Positions 21,074-31,201 of a stretch of DNA of 64,000 nt are shown here, piece after piece; within the stretch, counting starts at the first letter, position 1, and every line of letters starts with the position of its first letter. The DNA is from Marchantia polymorpha subsp. ruderalis (Eukaryota > Streptophyta > Marchantiopsida > Marchantiales > Marchantiaceae). The translations under genes were made by a program, and so were the position numbers. The notes beneath the pieces were generated by a model. That model did not search any database and was not told where the DNA came from. It worked only from the letters and a program-made list of their open reading frames with translations. The stretch spans positions 18,766,501 through 18,830,500 of the forward strand of contig AP031352.1 of NCBI GenBank assembly GCA_037833965.1, in the 5' to 3' direction.

Positions 21074-23905
21074 ATGTCGACTGGGGCTGGCGGGAGCAAC
21101 CTAAGTGCTAGAGCTGTCCGCAAGTTCCGACGAGATTCAGAGAAGGCCGTGGAAGAGACACGGCGTCAAACCAAGAAAACACCAAAAAGAGTACCTAAGC
21201 CTAGTTCGGCCGACATCCTTGGGGAACCTACCCCCGGCGACTCGGAACCAAACTTGGTGCTTACAGTTCTACTAGATATTCCTTGCACGGACCCGCCTAG
21301 TGAAGTAGAACCGACCGCCCGAGGACCGTCGACAGACACACTGATGGCGGACGGACAAGCCAATGTGCGGCTACCTCAGCCGATTACTAAACATTCCTAC
21401 CCGAAGTACAAAGGGAGTGGGGATGACGACGATGCAGATTCATACATCAAGTTATTCGAGTCGGTGTCTATTGCCAATCGCGAGATCGCAGACGACGACC
21501 GACTAAGGATCTTTCCAAGCCTTCTGCGGAAGAAAGCGAGGAGTTGGTATAATCACGAGAGCATCGATCCGACTGGGTTGACAACATGGGCCCAGCTGAA
21601 GGAGAAGTTCCTTCGTCGCTTTCGCGAGCTCGGCTACGACAGCCGGGTTTTGACGAAGTTACGTAATTTGCAGCGAGAGAAGAAGGAGAGTCTGCGTGAC
21701 TACACTGAGAGATTTATGGACCTCCTCGACAGAATACCGAAAACAGGACCAGGGTCCCCTTTCTCGGTACAACAAGCTGTGGATTGGTACGTGACCGGTT
21801 TAACTCGGGAGATGGAGACTTTTTGCCGACGTAGCAAGTGCGACACTATTGAGGATGTGATTGCATCGGCAGAAGCCTTCGAAACTTCCACTCTCAACCG
21901 CAGAGGGAGAGAGAGACGGGAGTCGAAGGAGCGCAAACCGAAGGGAGGGCGAAGACGGCGTAGAGGTACAACTCCGTCATCGGAGGAATCGTCTTCGGAC
22001 GAGAACCGTTCTTCATCCGAAGAAGAGGAAACCTCATCGTCGGAGGAGGAGAAGAAGAGGAAGAAGCATGGGTCAGCGAAGAAAAAGGGCATCCGACGAG
22101 TGACTACGGACAGAGCGCCGGGAGATATAGCTTCGAAGATGGAGACCCTTGTGAAGGACTTCGCCGATCTCAAGGTTCAAGTGGTAGGCGGGCATGATCG
22201 CCGAAAATCACCCGGGAGAGTGCGAGCGAACTTATGGTGTACTACGTGCGGGGCGGTGGGACATGCAAACACCGAGTGCCTTACCACCCGGCCGTCATAT
22301 CCAGTCAACGCAGTAGAGTGGGCGCAACCGTACTATGGAGAGCACCCTCAGTACTATGGAGAGGCTAGCGAAGAGACAGCCTACGCCGTCCAGTCGGTGC
22401 CTACCCCTCCTGCGGTTTCAGCAATGCAAGTTCCACGATATATTCCGGTGGATCGGGCCACTACGGTACCTGTGAGGCGGAGAGCACCTCCAGGGACGTT
22501 TGACCCACCGCCACCGCGAGCTTGTTATAATTGCGGGGAAGTTGGGCACTTCTCACCGCAGTGTCCCCATCCAAAAAGGCGAAACGATTATGCTCCGACA
22601 TGTAGCAATTGCAAGAAGGTCGGGCACACTGCGCCAGAGTGTGATCAGCCACCAGTCCCTCGGCCAGTGGTACGATTTGTGAACACTCCTGCCAAGGAGG
22701 ACGTGCAAGTTAACCAGGTCGAAGTAGGTTCAGACGGGGATGGCGAAGACGAAGAATGGCCGGCTGAAGAGGTTATGTGCGCACGGGTCGAAACTCGTAG
22801 CTCCAAGAAATCCAAGGAGCAAGAGCGTGACACTCGCAAGCACGAACGGAGAACCGCCGACCGGACGGGAAAAGGAAAGGAGAAGACATCCAGCAAGTCC
22901 GACTCGCGACCTGCTCGGAAGTCTTTGACTACGCGGGAGGCACCAGCAGTGCGCCCCCAGGCAGCAGTCGAGGACGAGCCAGTGCGCCTACTGAAACGGG
23001 ACTATGCTCCGGATATCCGCAACGAGGTAGCCAACCTGTTGCAGGAAGCGATCCGCACTCAAAAGGATCCACCGCGGCCAGACCTGACATCCTCCCTTGG
23101 GGCGAAGTTGGCAGCCACCGTGGAACCTCGCAGAGCGTCGCCGACCCCGGCGCCCCAACGCGCCCACTATGACTTGGTTGAAGATCTCGGGAGTCGAAAA
23201 GTGAACATTACGTTCAAGCAGCTCTTGGAGGACAATAAGACGTATCGGAGAATGTTGATGCTTTCGCTACGGCATCCGCGGAAGCCGCGCGCATCCACAT
23301 CCTCTCAAGTATATCAAGTGGAGAGCGAAGACCAAGGGCCACCCGAGATCGATGTGGAGATAGCCGGATGTTGTGTACGCAGAGTGCCAATCGACTCTGG
23401 ATCAGGAGTCAACATAATGACGGAGGATACAGCGAGAGCCTTGGGGTTCAGTCAATACGAACCCTCGAAGCGTGTGTTGAGATTAGCGGATCAGACGCGG
23501 AGAATGCCTGCAGGTATGCTGCGCAATGTCAAGACAACCATCGGGGGTGCGGACTTTCGGTTGACGTATATCATCCTTCAACCGATGATGAAGCAGGGCT
23601 ATGACGTTCTGCTCGGGCGACCATGGCTATATGGTGCACAAGTCAGATGTGACTGGCGAAGACATCGCCTTAAGTTTCCTCACCCTTCGGAACCGACCAA
23701 AACCATTACAGTGCCCTGGAATAGGGTCAGGCACGAAGGAGAGACCCCATCGACAAGTGCAGGTTACACATCGGGCGAGGACAGTGAGTCGACCGCGCGA
23801 TCGGATTCCAGTGGTACCGAATCCGATTACTTCGTGGGATTCGTTGCCTGCTGTTCGGTGGAAGAAGAAGAAGAGACGGAAGCTATTCAGCCGGAAGACG
23901 AATAG
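21074..23905 (+). CDS. gag-pro: Gag-protease polyprotein
   Basis: 943 codons encoding the structural and protease part of the element. A retrotransposon Gag domain lies around residues 108-240 (SYIKLFESV, ARSWYN, LREKF-like LKEKFLRRF, LRDYTERF). An Arg/Ser/Glu-rich stretch follows at 275-340. Three CCHC zinc knuckles, which bind the genomic RNA, are at C389-C402, C484-C497 and C510-C523. The aspartic protease has its active site at D774 in PIDSGSGVNIM (DSGS where DTGA or DSGA is more usual) and a C-terminal DVLLGRPWL strand at 844-852. The product should assemble particles in the cytoplasm and cleave itself. The chosen ATG is the first after the PBS. It ends in UAG, in frame with pol. Confidence 0.95.
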   Translation: MSTGAGGSNLSARAVRKFRRDSEKAVEETRRQTKKTPKRVPKPSSADILGEPTPGDSEPNLVLTVLLDIPCTDPPSEVEPTARGPSTDTLMADGQANVRLPQPITKHSYPKYKGSGDDDDADSYIKLFESVSIANREIADDDRLRIFPSLLRKKARSWYNHESIDPTGLTTWAQLKEKFLRRFRELGYDSRVLTKLRNLQREKKESLRDYTERFMDLLDRIPKTGPGSPFSVQQAVDWYVTGLTREMETFCRRSKCDTIEDVIASAEAFETSTLNRRGRERRESKERKPKGGRRRRRGTTPSSEESSSDENRSSSEEEETSSSEEEKKRKKHGSAKKKGIRRVTTDRAPGDIASKMETLVKDFADLKVQVVGGHDRRKSPGRVRANLWCTTCGAVGHANTECLTTRPSYPVNAVEWAQPYYGEHPQYYGEASEETAYAVQSVPTPPAVSAMQVPRYIPVDRATTVPVRRRAPPGTFDPPPPRACYNCGEVGHFSPQCPHPKRRNDYAPTCSNCKKVGHTAPECDQPPVPRPVVRFVNTPAKEDVQVNQVEVGSDGDGEDEEWPAEEVMCARVETRSSKKSKEQERDTRKHERRTADRTGKGKEKTSSKSDSRPARKSLTTREAPAVRPQAAVEDEPVRLLKRDYAPDIRNEVANLLQEAIRTQKDPPRPDLTSSLGAKLAATVEPRRASPTPAPQRAHYDLVEDLGSRKVNITFKQLLEDNKTYRRMLMLSLRHPRKPRASTSSQVYQVESEDQGPPEIDVEIAGCCVRRVPIDSGSGVNIMTEDTARALGFSQYEPSKRVLRLADQTRRMPAGMLRNVKTTIGGADFRLTYIILQPMMKQGYDVLLGRPWLYGAQVRCDWRRHRLKFPHPSEPTKTITVPWNRVRHEGETPSTSAGYTSGEDSESTARSDSSGTESDYFVGFVACCSVEEEEETEAIQPEDE

Positions 23906-23911
23906 CAATTA
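23903..23911 (+). promoter_or_regulatory. Probable stop-codon readthrough site TAGCAATTA
   Basis: The Gag-Pro stop UAG is followed at once by CAAUUA. This matches the UAG-CAR-YYA readthrough consensus known from tobamoviruses. Pol continues in the same frame without another stop and without an ATG near its beginning. Suppression of this one codon would yield a fusion of about 1890 residues. Confidence 0.8.
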
Positions 23912-23914
23912 ACT

Positions 23915-26746
23915 GTGGGACTGGGAAGGAGTGAGACGAGTCACACCGAGGGCATTGTCGACCCTAGTGACTGTCACGAAGTACAACTCAGTCCCGGCAA
24001 GTGCTTGAAGGTATCAAGCGCAGTGAGAGGAGACGAGCTAAGGAAAGTACAGGCGTTCCTTAGCCACTATGTCGACGTCTTCGCCTGGAAGATCGAGGAC
24101 ATGAAGGGGATACCTGCACGGTATGGGGAGCACCGTATCGATTTACTGGACGACTCAGTACCCATACGACAGCGCCAGTATCGCCTCAACCCAAAGTACT
24201 CCTTGCTAGTGAAAGAGGAGATAGATAAGTACTTGAGCGCTGGTATTATTTATCCTGTGCTCAGCAGTGAGTGGGTGTCGCCGATTGTTATCGTACCCAA
24301 GAAGTTGACGGGTAAGATACGAGTGTGTCAGGATTTCCGGAAGTTGAATGCGGCAACACGCAAGGATCATCACCCGTTACCATTCACGGATGCCATTCTA
24401 GACCATGTCGCAGGACATGAATGTTATAGCTTCCTGGATGGGTTCTCAGGTTACAATCAGGTGTCTATCCGTGAACAGGACAAGGATAAAACTACGTTCA
24501 CAACCGACTGGGGAACTTACGCATACCACAAGATGCCCTTCGGTCTGTGCAACGCGCCTGCCACCTTTCAACGGATGATGACCAATATCTTTCAGGAACA
24601 ACTGAGGAAGTTCCTAGAAATATTCATAGATGACTTCTGTGTCTTTGGGAAGCGGTCTGAACACCTAAGTCACTTGAAGCAGACTTTCGATAAATGTAGA
24701 GAGAGCAGTTTATCGCTGCATCCCGAGAAGTGCTTTTTCTTCATGACTAGTGGGATCTTGTTGGGTCATCGGGTCTCGGCAGAAGGCATTGCGGTGGACA
24801 TCGAGAAGGTCAAGGTTATACTCGAGCTTGAGCCACCCGCGAATCTAAGAGAGCTGCGAGCATTCCTGGGTCATGTGGGCTACTATCGAAGATTCATACA
24901 CATGTATGCAATACTGGCGGCGGACCTGACCAAGTTGTTGAAGAAGGACGAGCCTTATGCTTGGGGTGCGAACCAGCAGACAGCATTTGAAGCTCTGAAA
25001 GCGAAACTCACGACTGCTCCCGTACTAAGGAGTCCAGACTGGAATCGACCATTCCATGTTTACGTTGACACTTCGGCATTCGCCATCGGTGTAGTACTGA
25101 GTCAAAAGGATGACAACAAAAAGGACTACCCGATCTACTTCGCGAGCCGACAACTGTCTCTAGCAGAGCGGAAGTACACCACGACGGAGAGAGAAGCGTT
25201 GGGGATGGTGTACTCCTGTAAAAAGTTCCGTCACTACCTAATCTGTTACGAGTTTGTGTTCCATGTGGACCACTACGCATTGCAACACCTAGTTAAGAAA
25301 GCCGACCTATCCGGTCGAATCGCCAGGTGGGTGTTATTACTACAAGAGTTCACCTACACAGTCCAGACCAGGAAAGGGGTGCACCACGAAAATGCGGATT
25401 ACTTGTCCCGATTATGGACACAGCCGACAGAGGAGGAATTGGTGGACGATTTTCCAGATGAAGAGTTATTTCAGTTGTCTGCAGGACATGAGTCCCGCTA
25501 TGCCGACCTGTATCGATATCTGCTAACCCTCCAGTGCCCCGAGGGCATGGATTTGGAACAGCGAACTGTCTTCATTCATAAGGCAGGCCCGTATCAACTC
25601 CAGCAGGGAGTTTTGTTCAAGAAGATGGCGGATGAGCGCTTATGCAGATGCCTGGAGGAATCAGAAGTACCAAGAATAGTGAGTGCGATGCACACAGAGG
25701 AGGCGGGTGGACACTATGCCACCAGGAACACGGTCACAAAGATCCTAAATGCGGGGTATTGGTGGCCGACCATGTTTAAGGATGTTCTCGATTACATCCG
25801 CAAGTGCGACAGTTGCCAGAGGACGGGGAGACCGACGCCTACAACACGATGGCCCCTGACTCCCATCATGCCTCTAGCACCTTTCGAAAAGTGGGGTATT
25901 GACTTTGTAGGGCCGATACAACCAGTGACTAGAAGTACACGAAGGCGCTACATTCTGGTAGCAACGGACTACGCCACCAAAATGGTAGAGGCCAGAGCCA
26001 CCAGAAGGGATGATGCTGCCACAGTGGCAGCATTCTTGTTTGAGTCGATCATCACACGCTACGGATGTCCCTTAGAGCTAGTGAGCGACCGGGGCACGCA
26101 TTTTCTGAATCAGATCATCGAAGATCTGACACGGTACTTCCACATCAAGCACCGGAAGACTACTCCATACAATCCTAAGGCAAATGGACTGACGGAGAAG
26201 TCCAATGGACTGCTGTGTAAAATACTACTCAAGGTCACGGTGAATCACGCTCACGACTGGGATACGAAGCTAGCAGCCGCTCTATGGGCGTACCGCACAG
26301 CTGAGAAGATCACGACCAAACAGACACCATACTTTCTGGTGTATGGGCAACACCCGATCCTCCCAATCGAATTTGAAGTACCCACACATCGAACGATGGA
26401 TTTGCAGAGGATGGGCGCAGAGGAGAGTCAGCTCTACAGGTTACAGGAGGTCATGCTGCTGGATGAGCGGAGAAGAGACGCCGAAGATCGCACCAGGAAA
26501 ATCCAGCTCCGCCGAAAGGAGAGGTACGATAAAAAGATCAAACCGGTACTACTGCAGGCGGGTGATTTGGCATTGCTCTACGACAGCAGGCATGCCAGAT
26601 TCCCAGGCAAACTGCACCTAAGGTGGATGGGACCTTACAGGGTTGTCGAAGTCTTCCCGAATGGGTCCATCCAACTTGCGGACCTGGCCGGCGATTTGTT
26701 AGGCACCCGAGTGAACGGGTGGCGGTTGAAGAAATACCACATGTGA
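23915..26746 (+). CDS. pol: Pol: reverse transcriptase, RNase H, integrase
   Basis: The frame is open from the codon after the Gag-Pro UAG (23906) to 26746. The first listed codon is GTG, so expression as a readthrough fusion is more likely than independent initiation. Counting from 23915: RT spans about 85-290, with catalytic D175 (FLDGFSGY) and D239-D240 in FIDDF (YVDD/YIDD in most relatives). RNase H spans about 375-500, with D385, E427, D452 and D495. The integrase HHCC zinc finger is H593, H600, C631, C634. The catalytic triad is D663 (GIDFVGP), D725 (SDRGTHF) and E761 (LTEKSN), with D725 and E761 separated by 35 residues. No chromodomain follows; the protein ends WRLKKYHM. All catalytic residues are present, so the enzyme looks competent. 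Confidence 0.95.
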   Translation: MGLGRSETSHTEGIVDPSDCHEVQLSPGKCLKVSSAVRGDELRKVQAFLSHYVDVFAWKIEDMKGIPARYGEHRIDLLDDSVPIRQRQYRLNPKYSLLVKEEIDKYLSAGIIYPVLSSEWVSPIVIVPKKLTGKIRVCQDFRKLNAATRKDHHPLPFTDAILDHVAGHECYSFLDGFSGYNQVSIREQDKDKTTFTTDWGTYAYHKMPFGLCNAPATFQRMMTNIFQEQLRKFLEIFIDDFCVFGKRSEHLSHLKQTFDKCRESSLSLHPEKCFFFMTSGILLGHRVSAEGIAVDIEKVKVILELEPPANLRELRAFLGHVGYYRRFIHMYAILAADLTKLLKKDEPYAWGANQQTAFEALKAKLTTAPVLRSPDWNRPFHVYVDTSAFAIGVVLSQKDDNKKDYPIYFASRQLSLAERKYTTTEREALGMVYSCKKFRHYLICYEFVFHVDHYALQHLVKKADLSGRIARWVLLLQEFTYTVQTRKGVHHENADYLSRLWTQPTEEELVDDFPDEELFQLSAGHESRYADLYRYLLTLQCPEGMDLEQRTVFIHKAGPYQLQQGVLFKKMADERLCRCLEESEVPRIVSAMHTEEAGGHYATRNTVTKILNAGYWWPTMFKDVLDYIRKCDSCQRTGRPTPTTRWPLTPIMPLAPFEKWGIDFVGPIQPVTRSTRRRYILVATDYATKMVEARATRRDDAATVAAFLFESIITRYGCPLELVSDRGTHFLNQIIEDLTRYFHIKHRKTTPYNPKANGLTEKSNGLLCKILLKVTVNHAHDWDTKLAAALWAYRTAEKITTKQTPYFLVYGQHPILPIEFEVPTHRTMDLQRMGAEESQLYRLQEVMLLDERRRDAEDRTRKIQLRRKERYDKKIKPVLLQAGDLALLYDSRHARFPGKLHLRWMGPYRVVEVFPNGSIQLADLAGDLLGTRVNGWRLKKYHM

Positions 26747-26770
26747 GTGTTCGCGTGGACGCTCACAATT

Positions 26771-26781
26771 GAGGAGGGGGG
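26771..26781 (+). promoter_or_regulatory. Polypurine tract
   Basis: GAGGAGGGGGG directly before CA and the 3' LTR start TGTGG at 26784. This is the expected plus-strand primer, and it fixes the left boundary of the 3' LTR upstream of the U3 ORF. Confidence 0.88.
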
Positions 26782-28027
26782 CATGTGGTACCCCACTTTT
26801 GGCAATTTTGAGGAAATTAAAACATTTTTGGAAAACTGTACCCCGGCAGCATTGTAAATAGCCTTCGGTACATCAAAACAGAGTGAATCCAGAAGATCGC
26901 GGGGATTCTCGAGGGATCTTGTAGAATCTGGGATTTGGGGTGCAGTAGTAAGGTCAGGCACCACCCTCCCTGCGAGCTCCGCAGTTAGGATCTCTACGGC
27001 GCAAGGCGCAAAACCCGCCTTCGGAGGTTGCGTCCGCGGCTGTAGGGAAACCCTCGTAATTAGGTAACCCTCGGGCGCCTTGACCAAGTTAGGATCCCGT
27101 TGGAAAGAGCTCGACGCGCTGATTCCAACGAGCCCAAGAACGCTTGGAACGGACGAGGACTTAGGGAGTTATCGCTACTGGAAGAAACGGAGGCGGTCGC
27201 CCCCGGCGGAAGGATTTCGCCACCGGCGCGAATTCCGCCTACGCGGAAGGGGGATTCAAGTTTTGTCCTATGCGCGGACGAAGGCGTTCGCCTGTGCACA
27301 GGCGAAGTAGGGTTAGGGAAGGCGCGAAGTCCGCCTACGCACAGGCGTTCGCCTGTGCACAGGCACTTCGGCGTTGGCGGGAGATCCGCCTTGGGCCCTA
27401 GAAATGCGCCTTGTGAGGTAGAAAGTGTACGACGCCTTCCGCGCCAGCGCAGCGCAGCGTACGTCGGAAGACCGCCAGAGTAATCCAATCGGTACGGACC
27501 ATGCGGACGGCACGGGTGGATGCGCTCTTGGACGGACGGAGTTGCGGCGGCGGAAGCGCCGACGGAGAGACAAGGAACGGACAGACTGGACGGAGACGGC
27601 TGACCACGGTCAACGCCTTCCGCGCCAGCGCAGCGCCGCGGACGGAATTCGCCTGCGCACAGGAGAACGCCTGTGCACAGGAGAATGTTCAAGTTCCGCG
27701 CCGGCGGAGAATCCGCCGAGGCCCCTGCCTGCGCACAGGCAGGAGTTGAATTTTTGTCCGACATGCGGACGCACGCGTCAAGGCAGAAGGAGATTGGCCG
27801 AGGGGCGGTACGAACAAGTGTACCGCGCAAGGCGGAAAACTCGCCTTCGGCGCTACGCCCCCATGTCCGGAGGGTGACACGCTCGCGGAGTTCAAATCCG
27901 CCAATTCGAGCGTGAGAGTTTAATCGACGACGGCGGAGCGTGAAGCCGCGCGTGAGAGCGAAGACCGTTCCAGCGTACAGCCGGCGCGGCCATCAAGTGA
28001 GACGTTCTTCACGACCAAGAGACGACC

Positions 28028-31000
28028 ATGACCTTCGACCGGGCGGCGGAGAGCGTCCCATTCTTGAATTCGCGATTCCAATCTCTTGTGCGCGCTGCGC
28101 GCATCCATCTGCTGGCTGCGGACCATTCTCGTCGTCGTCGCACAGGAGATTTCTTGTTGATTGAGGGAGAAGTGAGTGCGCGTGATTTGGAATTGAGAGC
28201 GATTAGAGTTTGCCGAGAGAGAAAGAAACGCGGACAGTGCGGAAGTAGAATGAGCGGGCGAGCGAACCCCAGGAACGCAATGACGAGACCGAGCAGATTG
28301 CGGATGGTGCCACTTCGCCTGCCGCAGAACGGGCTGCGCGCTTTCGAAGAGCGCTTAATAGCAAGAAAGCTCGATTTCTTGCTATGGGGATGGAATTACA
28401 TCTGCGCGAATATGGTGCGCGAGTGGTTAGAGCCACAGGGACCACCCTCGCGCGGATTGCGTCCGCATGTTGACCGGTGGACAGTCCAAGATTGGGCGCA
28501 GGCGTTGGGAAGATGTGCTGGCATGCCAGGGCATCTCCTTTTCGACAGCGAGAGCATCAAGGTGACCAAGCAAGAAGAAGCGCAATTTGTGGAGCTGTTC
28601 AAGACCGGGAGGTCTACCAAGAATGGGTACAGGACCCGTGATTACAAAGATCGATTTCGCCGGACTTTGTCCGCGGCGCTGATGCAATTACTGCAGCCGC
28701 ACCGCGCCTGCTACATCACATTGTGGCAGGTCTCTTTTGTGGAGTGCGTCATCGAGGGAACTCCAATTCACTGGGCGAGCATCCTGCACAGAGTGATGCG
28801 ACAGCACGCGTTTGAGGAGAAGGGGGGAACGCTAAACCATCTTTCTCCTTTCCTCATCAATTTTTATCGACAGCGGAATTGTTTGACAGCGGCGGAGCTT
28901 GAACATTTTCCGCCATTGTCCATCGACCATCCCGGGAAGTATGTGCGGGAGAACGAGGTTGACACTGATGCGGAGGAGTCACCGACTTCTACCCCATCAA
29001 GACGGAGGGATGAAGGGAGACACACCCCTGCGGCGCGAGTGCCGCGGAAGCGGCGATGGAGGGAAGAGGCCGAAGAGGAGCAGCATCAAGAACTCTCTGT
29101 TCCCATTCGACCGCGGCCGCTGTGCGAGCCATACAGCCGGCCGAAGCAGAAGGCACGCAGACTGGTGTTGCCAGCTGACAGTGCAGACACGGCGACGATT
29201 GCGACGGAGATAGGAAGTGCGTCGCCAGAGAGACGAGAGGAAGCGCGGACGACCGCAGGAGCGACGGGCCACGCTGCAACCTCGTCGGGAGAGAGGCCGC
29301 CTACGGGCCAAGGGCCTCCGGAGTTACCAAGTGCGATGCGGACAGATGTTCCGTTTGCGCACAGGCGAACCTCCGCGGACGGACAAGCCTCCGCGGATCG
29401 GCGAACACAAGTGGACGTGGATCTACGCTTACGCGTGGGAAGGAGCAGTCCGCCTGTGCACAGGCGCTCGCCTGTGCACAGGTCACCTATGCACAGAACA
29501 CCTCCACACGTGCCGCCTGTGCACAGGCAAGAATCACCCCCGTTCCAACGTAGGAAGGGGAAGGAGCCGGCGGAAGAACCGCCTACGAGACACCGGCCCT
29601 CGGGGCCAGACCCACCGGCGCACCACGCGCCGCAATTCGCGCCTTCGGCGCCAGGGCCTTCGAGCCGAGGAGATACGAGCAGAGAGCGTGCGGAGGCCGC
29701 ACCATCGGCGGGAAGTACGCCGATAGATGCGCCTTCGGCGGTAGGGCCTATAGGCCAAGGAGCATCGGGCGTGCGGCCCCCGGCCATGTCGCCTTCGGCG
29801 ATAGATGTCCGCGGCGCTACGCCTGCGGCGGACAAGGCGCCGGCACATGCGCCTGCGCACGGGCCGGGCACAGCCCCCACGGACCGATCAAGGGAGCAGC
29901 AGACGGAGGAGCGGAGTGACTGTCCGCGGGACGACATCTCGATGCGCGATGCGCAATCCAACCCCGCGCAGCCACCCTCCGCTCGATCGCCTTCGGCGAC
30001 GGACGACGGCGACAGAGAGAATGCGGTGGGCAATCAACCAGCGAGCGACAGGGATGCCGCTCGGATACATTCGCCTTCCGCCTTAGACATTTTGGCGACG
30101 AGCAGCGAGGCTGCAGCCGTGCCTTCGCAGGCAGCACACGTCGAGGACGTGCAGCCCCACTCGGGGCAGTCGCCGACGCAATCAATGGCGACTGAAATTC
30201 TCCACTCGGATGATGAGGACGGAGGCTCCACGGAAGAAATGTCAGGAGCAGAAGACACCGAGGAGGAGGAGGAGGAAATTGTTGGAGCGCCGGCGGCGGC
30301 GCTCTCTGAGCAGGTGATTCCGTTGCTGCGGTACTTGGATCGCAAGGTCGATAAATACGCCGACCCACTCCAGCCGGGATCTTACATCGAGTTAGTGCGC
30401 AGGCGGACTCGCACTAAAGTCCACACCAGCAAGCTATTAGCTAGAGTGGACCAGGAGTTGAGGGACTTGAAGGAGAAGCATGAGTGCTTGTGGGGACAGT
30501 ACAAGCTTAATCAGAAATTCTACAAGCACTCCGAGAAGATGAAGGATGAGAAACTGGGCGAGCTCACCAAGGAGCAGGTGAAGGTCAAGGAAGCACTCAA
30601 CTCTGAGCAGGCCGAGAATCGGATTTTGTCAGAGGAGCACGTGCGACAAACGCGGTTGTTGGAACAATGTCAGCTCGCACGGCAGGCGGATGAAGAATTA
30701 ATCCGCAGTTTACAGTCAGAGTGTGGCGAATTGAGGGCGCAACGTGCTGAAGCCGAATCGCAATTAGTGACCATTGAAGAGGATCGCAGGAAGGAGGCGG
30801 ATCGCACGAAGGTGGAGACGGCGAGGCGAGTCGCCCACTGTCTCAAGGGCTACGCCCACTGGGAAGTGAAGGCGCAGGAGAAACTCACACTGCGTGAGTT
30901 TGAATTGCGCGCAGCCGGGTTGTTGTCAGGCGACAGTAGGAGTCGGCGGAAGGTAGCGAAGAAGCTCGAGGCCTTTCTGTCGAAGGCACAGGACACCATG

Positions 31001-31165
31001 TCCGCCCTCGAGGGGGAGGTGTCCGCGGCGTTGCAGCGGTTGGGACTGCGTAGTCGAGCGGAAGAGTGGCAGGGTAGGGAGCTAGTGCGCGGCAGTCGGC
31101 CGCGCAGGAGACGTAGTACAGGTTCCGCGGAGTGTAGTGTAGCGTGGTTCCGTGCAGGCGTGTAG
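28028..31165 (+). CDS. U3-encoded retrotransposon protein (unknown function), intact
   Basis: 1045 codons lying wholly inside the U3 of the 3' LTR, upstream of the TATA box, so on genomic RNA it is the third ORF after pol. Residues about 90-310 form a conserved domain with LDFLLWGWNYIC (115-126), RTRDYKDRFRRTL (202-214), a helix-rich stretch 225-270 and GGTLNHLSPFLINFYRQRNCLT (266-287). Its spacing (a Gly-x-x-Ile helix, then Leu-Ile followed by an aromatic residue) faintly recalls the putative plant transposon protein domain of angiosperm retroelements; this is only a suggestion. Residues about 312-740 are low-complexity, Pro/Ser/Arg/Ala-rich, partly coded by GCCTGTGCACAGGC palindromes (HRRSPVHRS). 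Then come SALDILA, SMATEIL, an acidic run, LSEQVIPLLRYLDRK and a long coiled coil to about 1000, ending in Arg-rich and WFRAGV segments. No signal peptide or membrane span is seen, which argues against an envelope protein. Not recognised as any named family. Confidence 0.85.
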   Translation: MTFDRAAESVPFLNSRFQSLVRAARIHLLAADHSRRRRTGDFLLIEGEVSARDLELRAIRVCRERKKRGQCGSRMSGRANPRNAMTRPSRLRMVPLRLPQNGLRAFEERLIARKLDFLLWGWNYICANMVREWLEPQGPPSRGLRPHVDRWTVQDWAQALGRCAGMPGHLLFDSESIKVTKQEEAQFVELFKTGRSTKNGYRTRDYKDRFRRTLSAALMQLLQPHRACYITLWQVSFVECVIEGTPIHWASILHRVMRQHAFEEKGGTLNHLSPFLINFYRQRNCLTAAELEHFPPLSIDHPGKYVRENEVDTDAEESPTSTPSRRRDEGRHTPAARVPRKRRWREEAEEEQHQELSVPIRPRPLCEPYSRPKQKARRLVLPADSADTATIATEIGSASPERREEARTTAGATGHAATSSGERPPTGQGPPELPSAMRTDVPFAHRRTSADGQASADRRTQVDVDLRLRVGRSSPPVHRRSPVHRSPMHRTPPHVPPVHRQESPPFQRRKGKEPAEEPPTRHRPSGPDPPAHHAPQFAPSAPGPSSRGDTSRERAEAAPSAGSTPIDAPSAVGPIGQGASGVRPPAMSPSAIDVRGATPAADKAPAHAPAHGPGTAPTDRSREQQTEERSDCPRDDISMRDAQSNPAQPPSARSPSATDDGDRENAVGNQPASDRDAARIHSPSALDILATSSEAAAVPSQAAHVEDVQPHSGQSPTQSMATEILHSDDEDGGSTEEMSGAEDTEEEEEEIVGAPAAALSEQVIPLLRYLDRKVDKYADPLQPGSYIELVRRRTRTKVHTSKLLARVDQELRDLKEKHECLWGQYKLNQKFYKHSEKMKDEKLGELTKEQVKVKEALNSEQAENRILSEEHVRQTRLLEQCQLARQADEELIRSLQSECGELRAQRAEAESQLVTIEEDRRKEADRTKVETARRVAHCLKGYAHWEVKAQEKLTLREFELRAAGLLSGDSRSRRKVAKKLEAFLSKAQDTMSALEGEVSAALQRLGLRSRAEEWQGRELVRGSRPRRRRSTGSAECSVAWFRAGV

Positions 31166-31201
31166 CGTAGTGCAGTGTAGTGTTAGGTAGGACTTAGAAG
31201 G

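Noticed and set aside
27280..27740. Regular short palindromes suggesting a CRISPR-like array
   Set aside because: No uniform repeat and spacer lengths, repeats are self-complementary and sometimes coding, and the genome is eukaryotic.
29086..30033. Antisense ORF of 315 codons opposite the U3 gene, present in every family-1 copy
   Set aside because: It is a shadow of the GC-rich low-complexity linker. It has no start context, no domain and no counterpart in family 2 at the same place.
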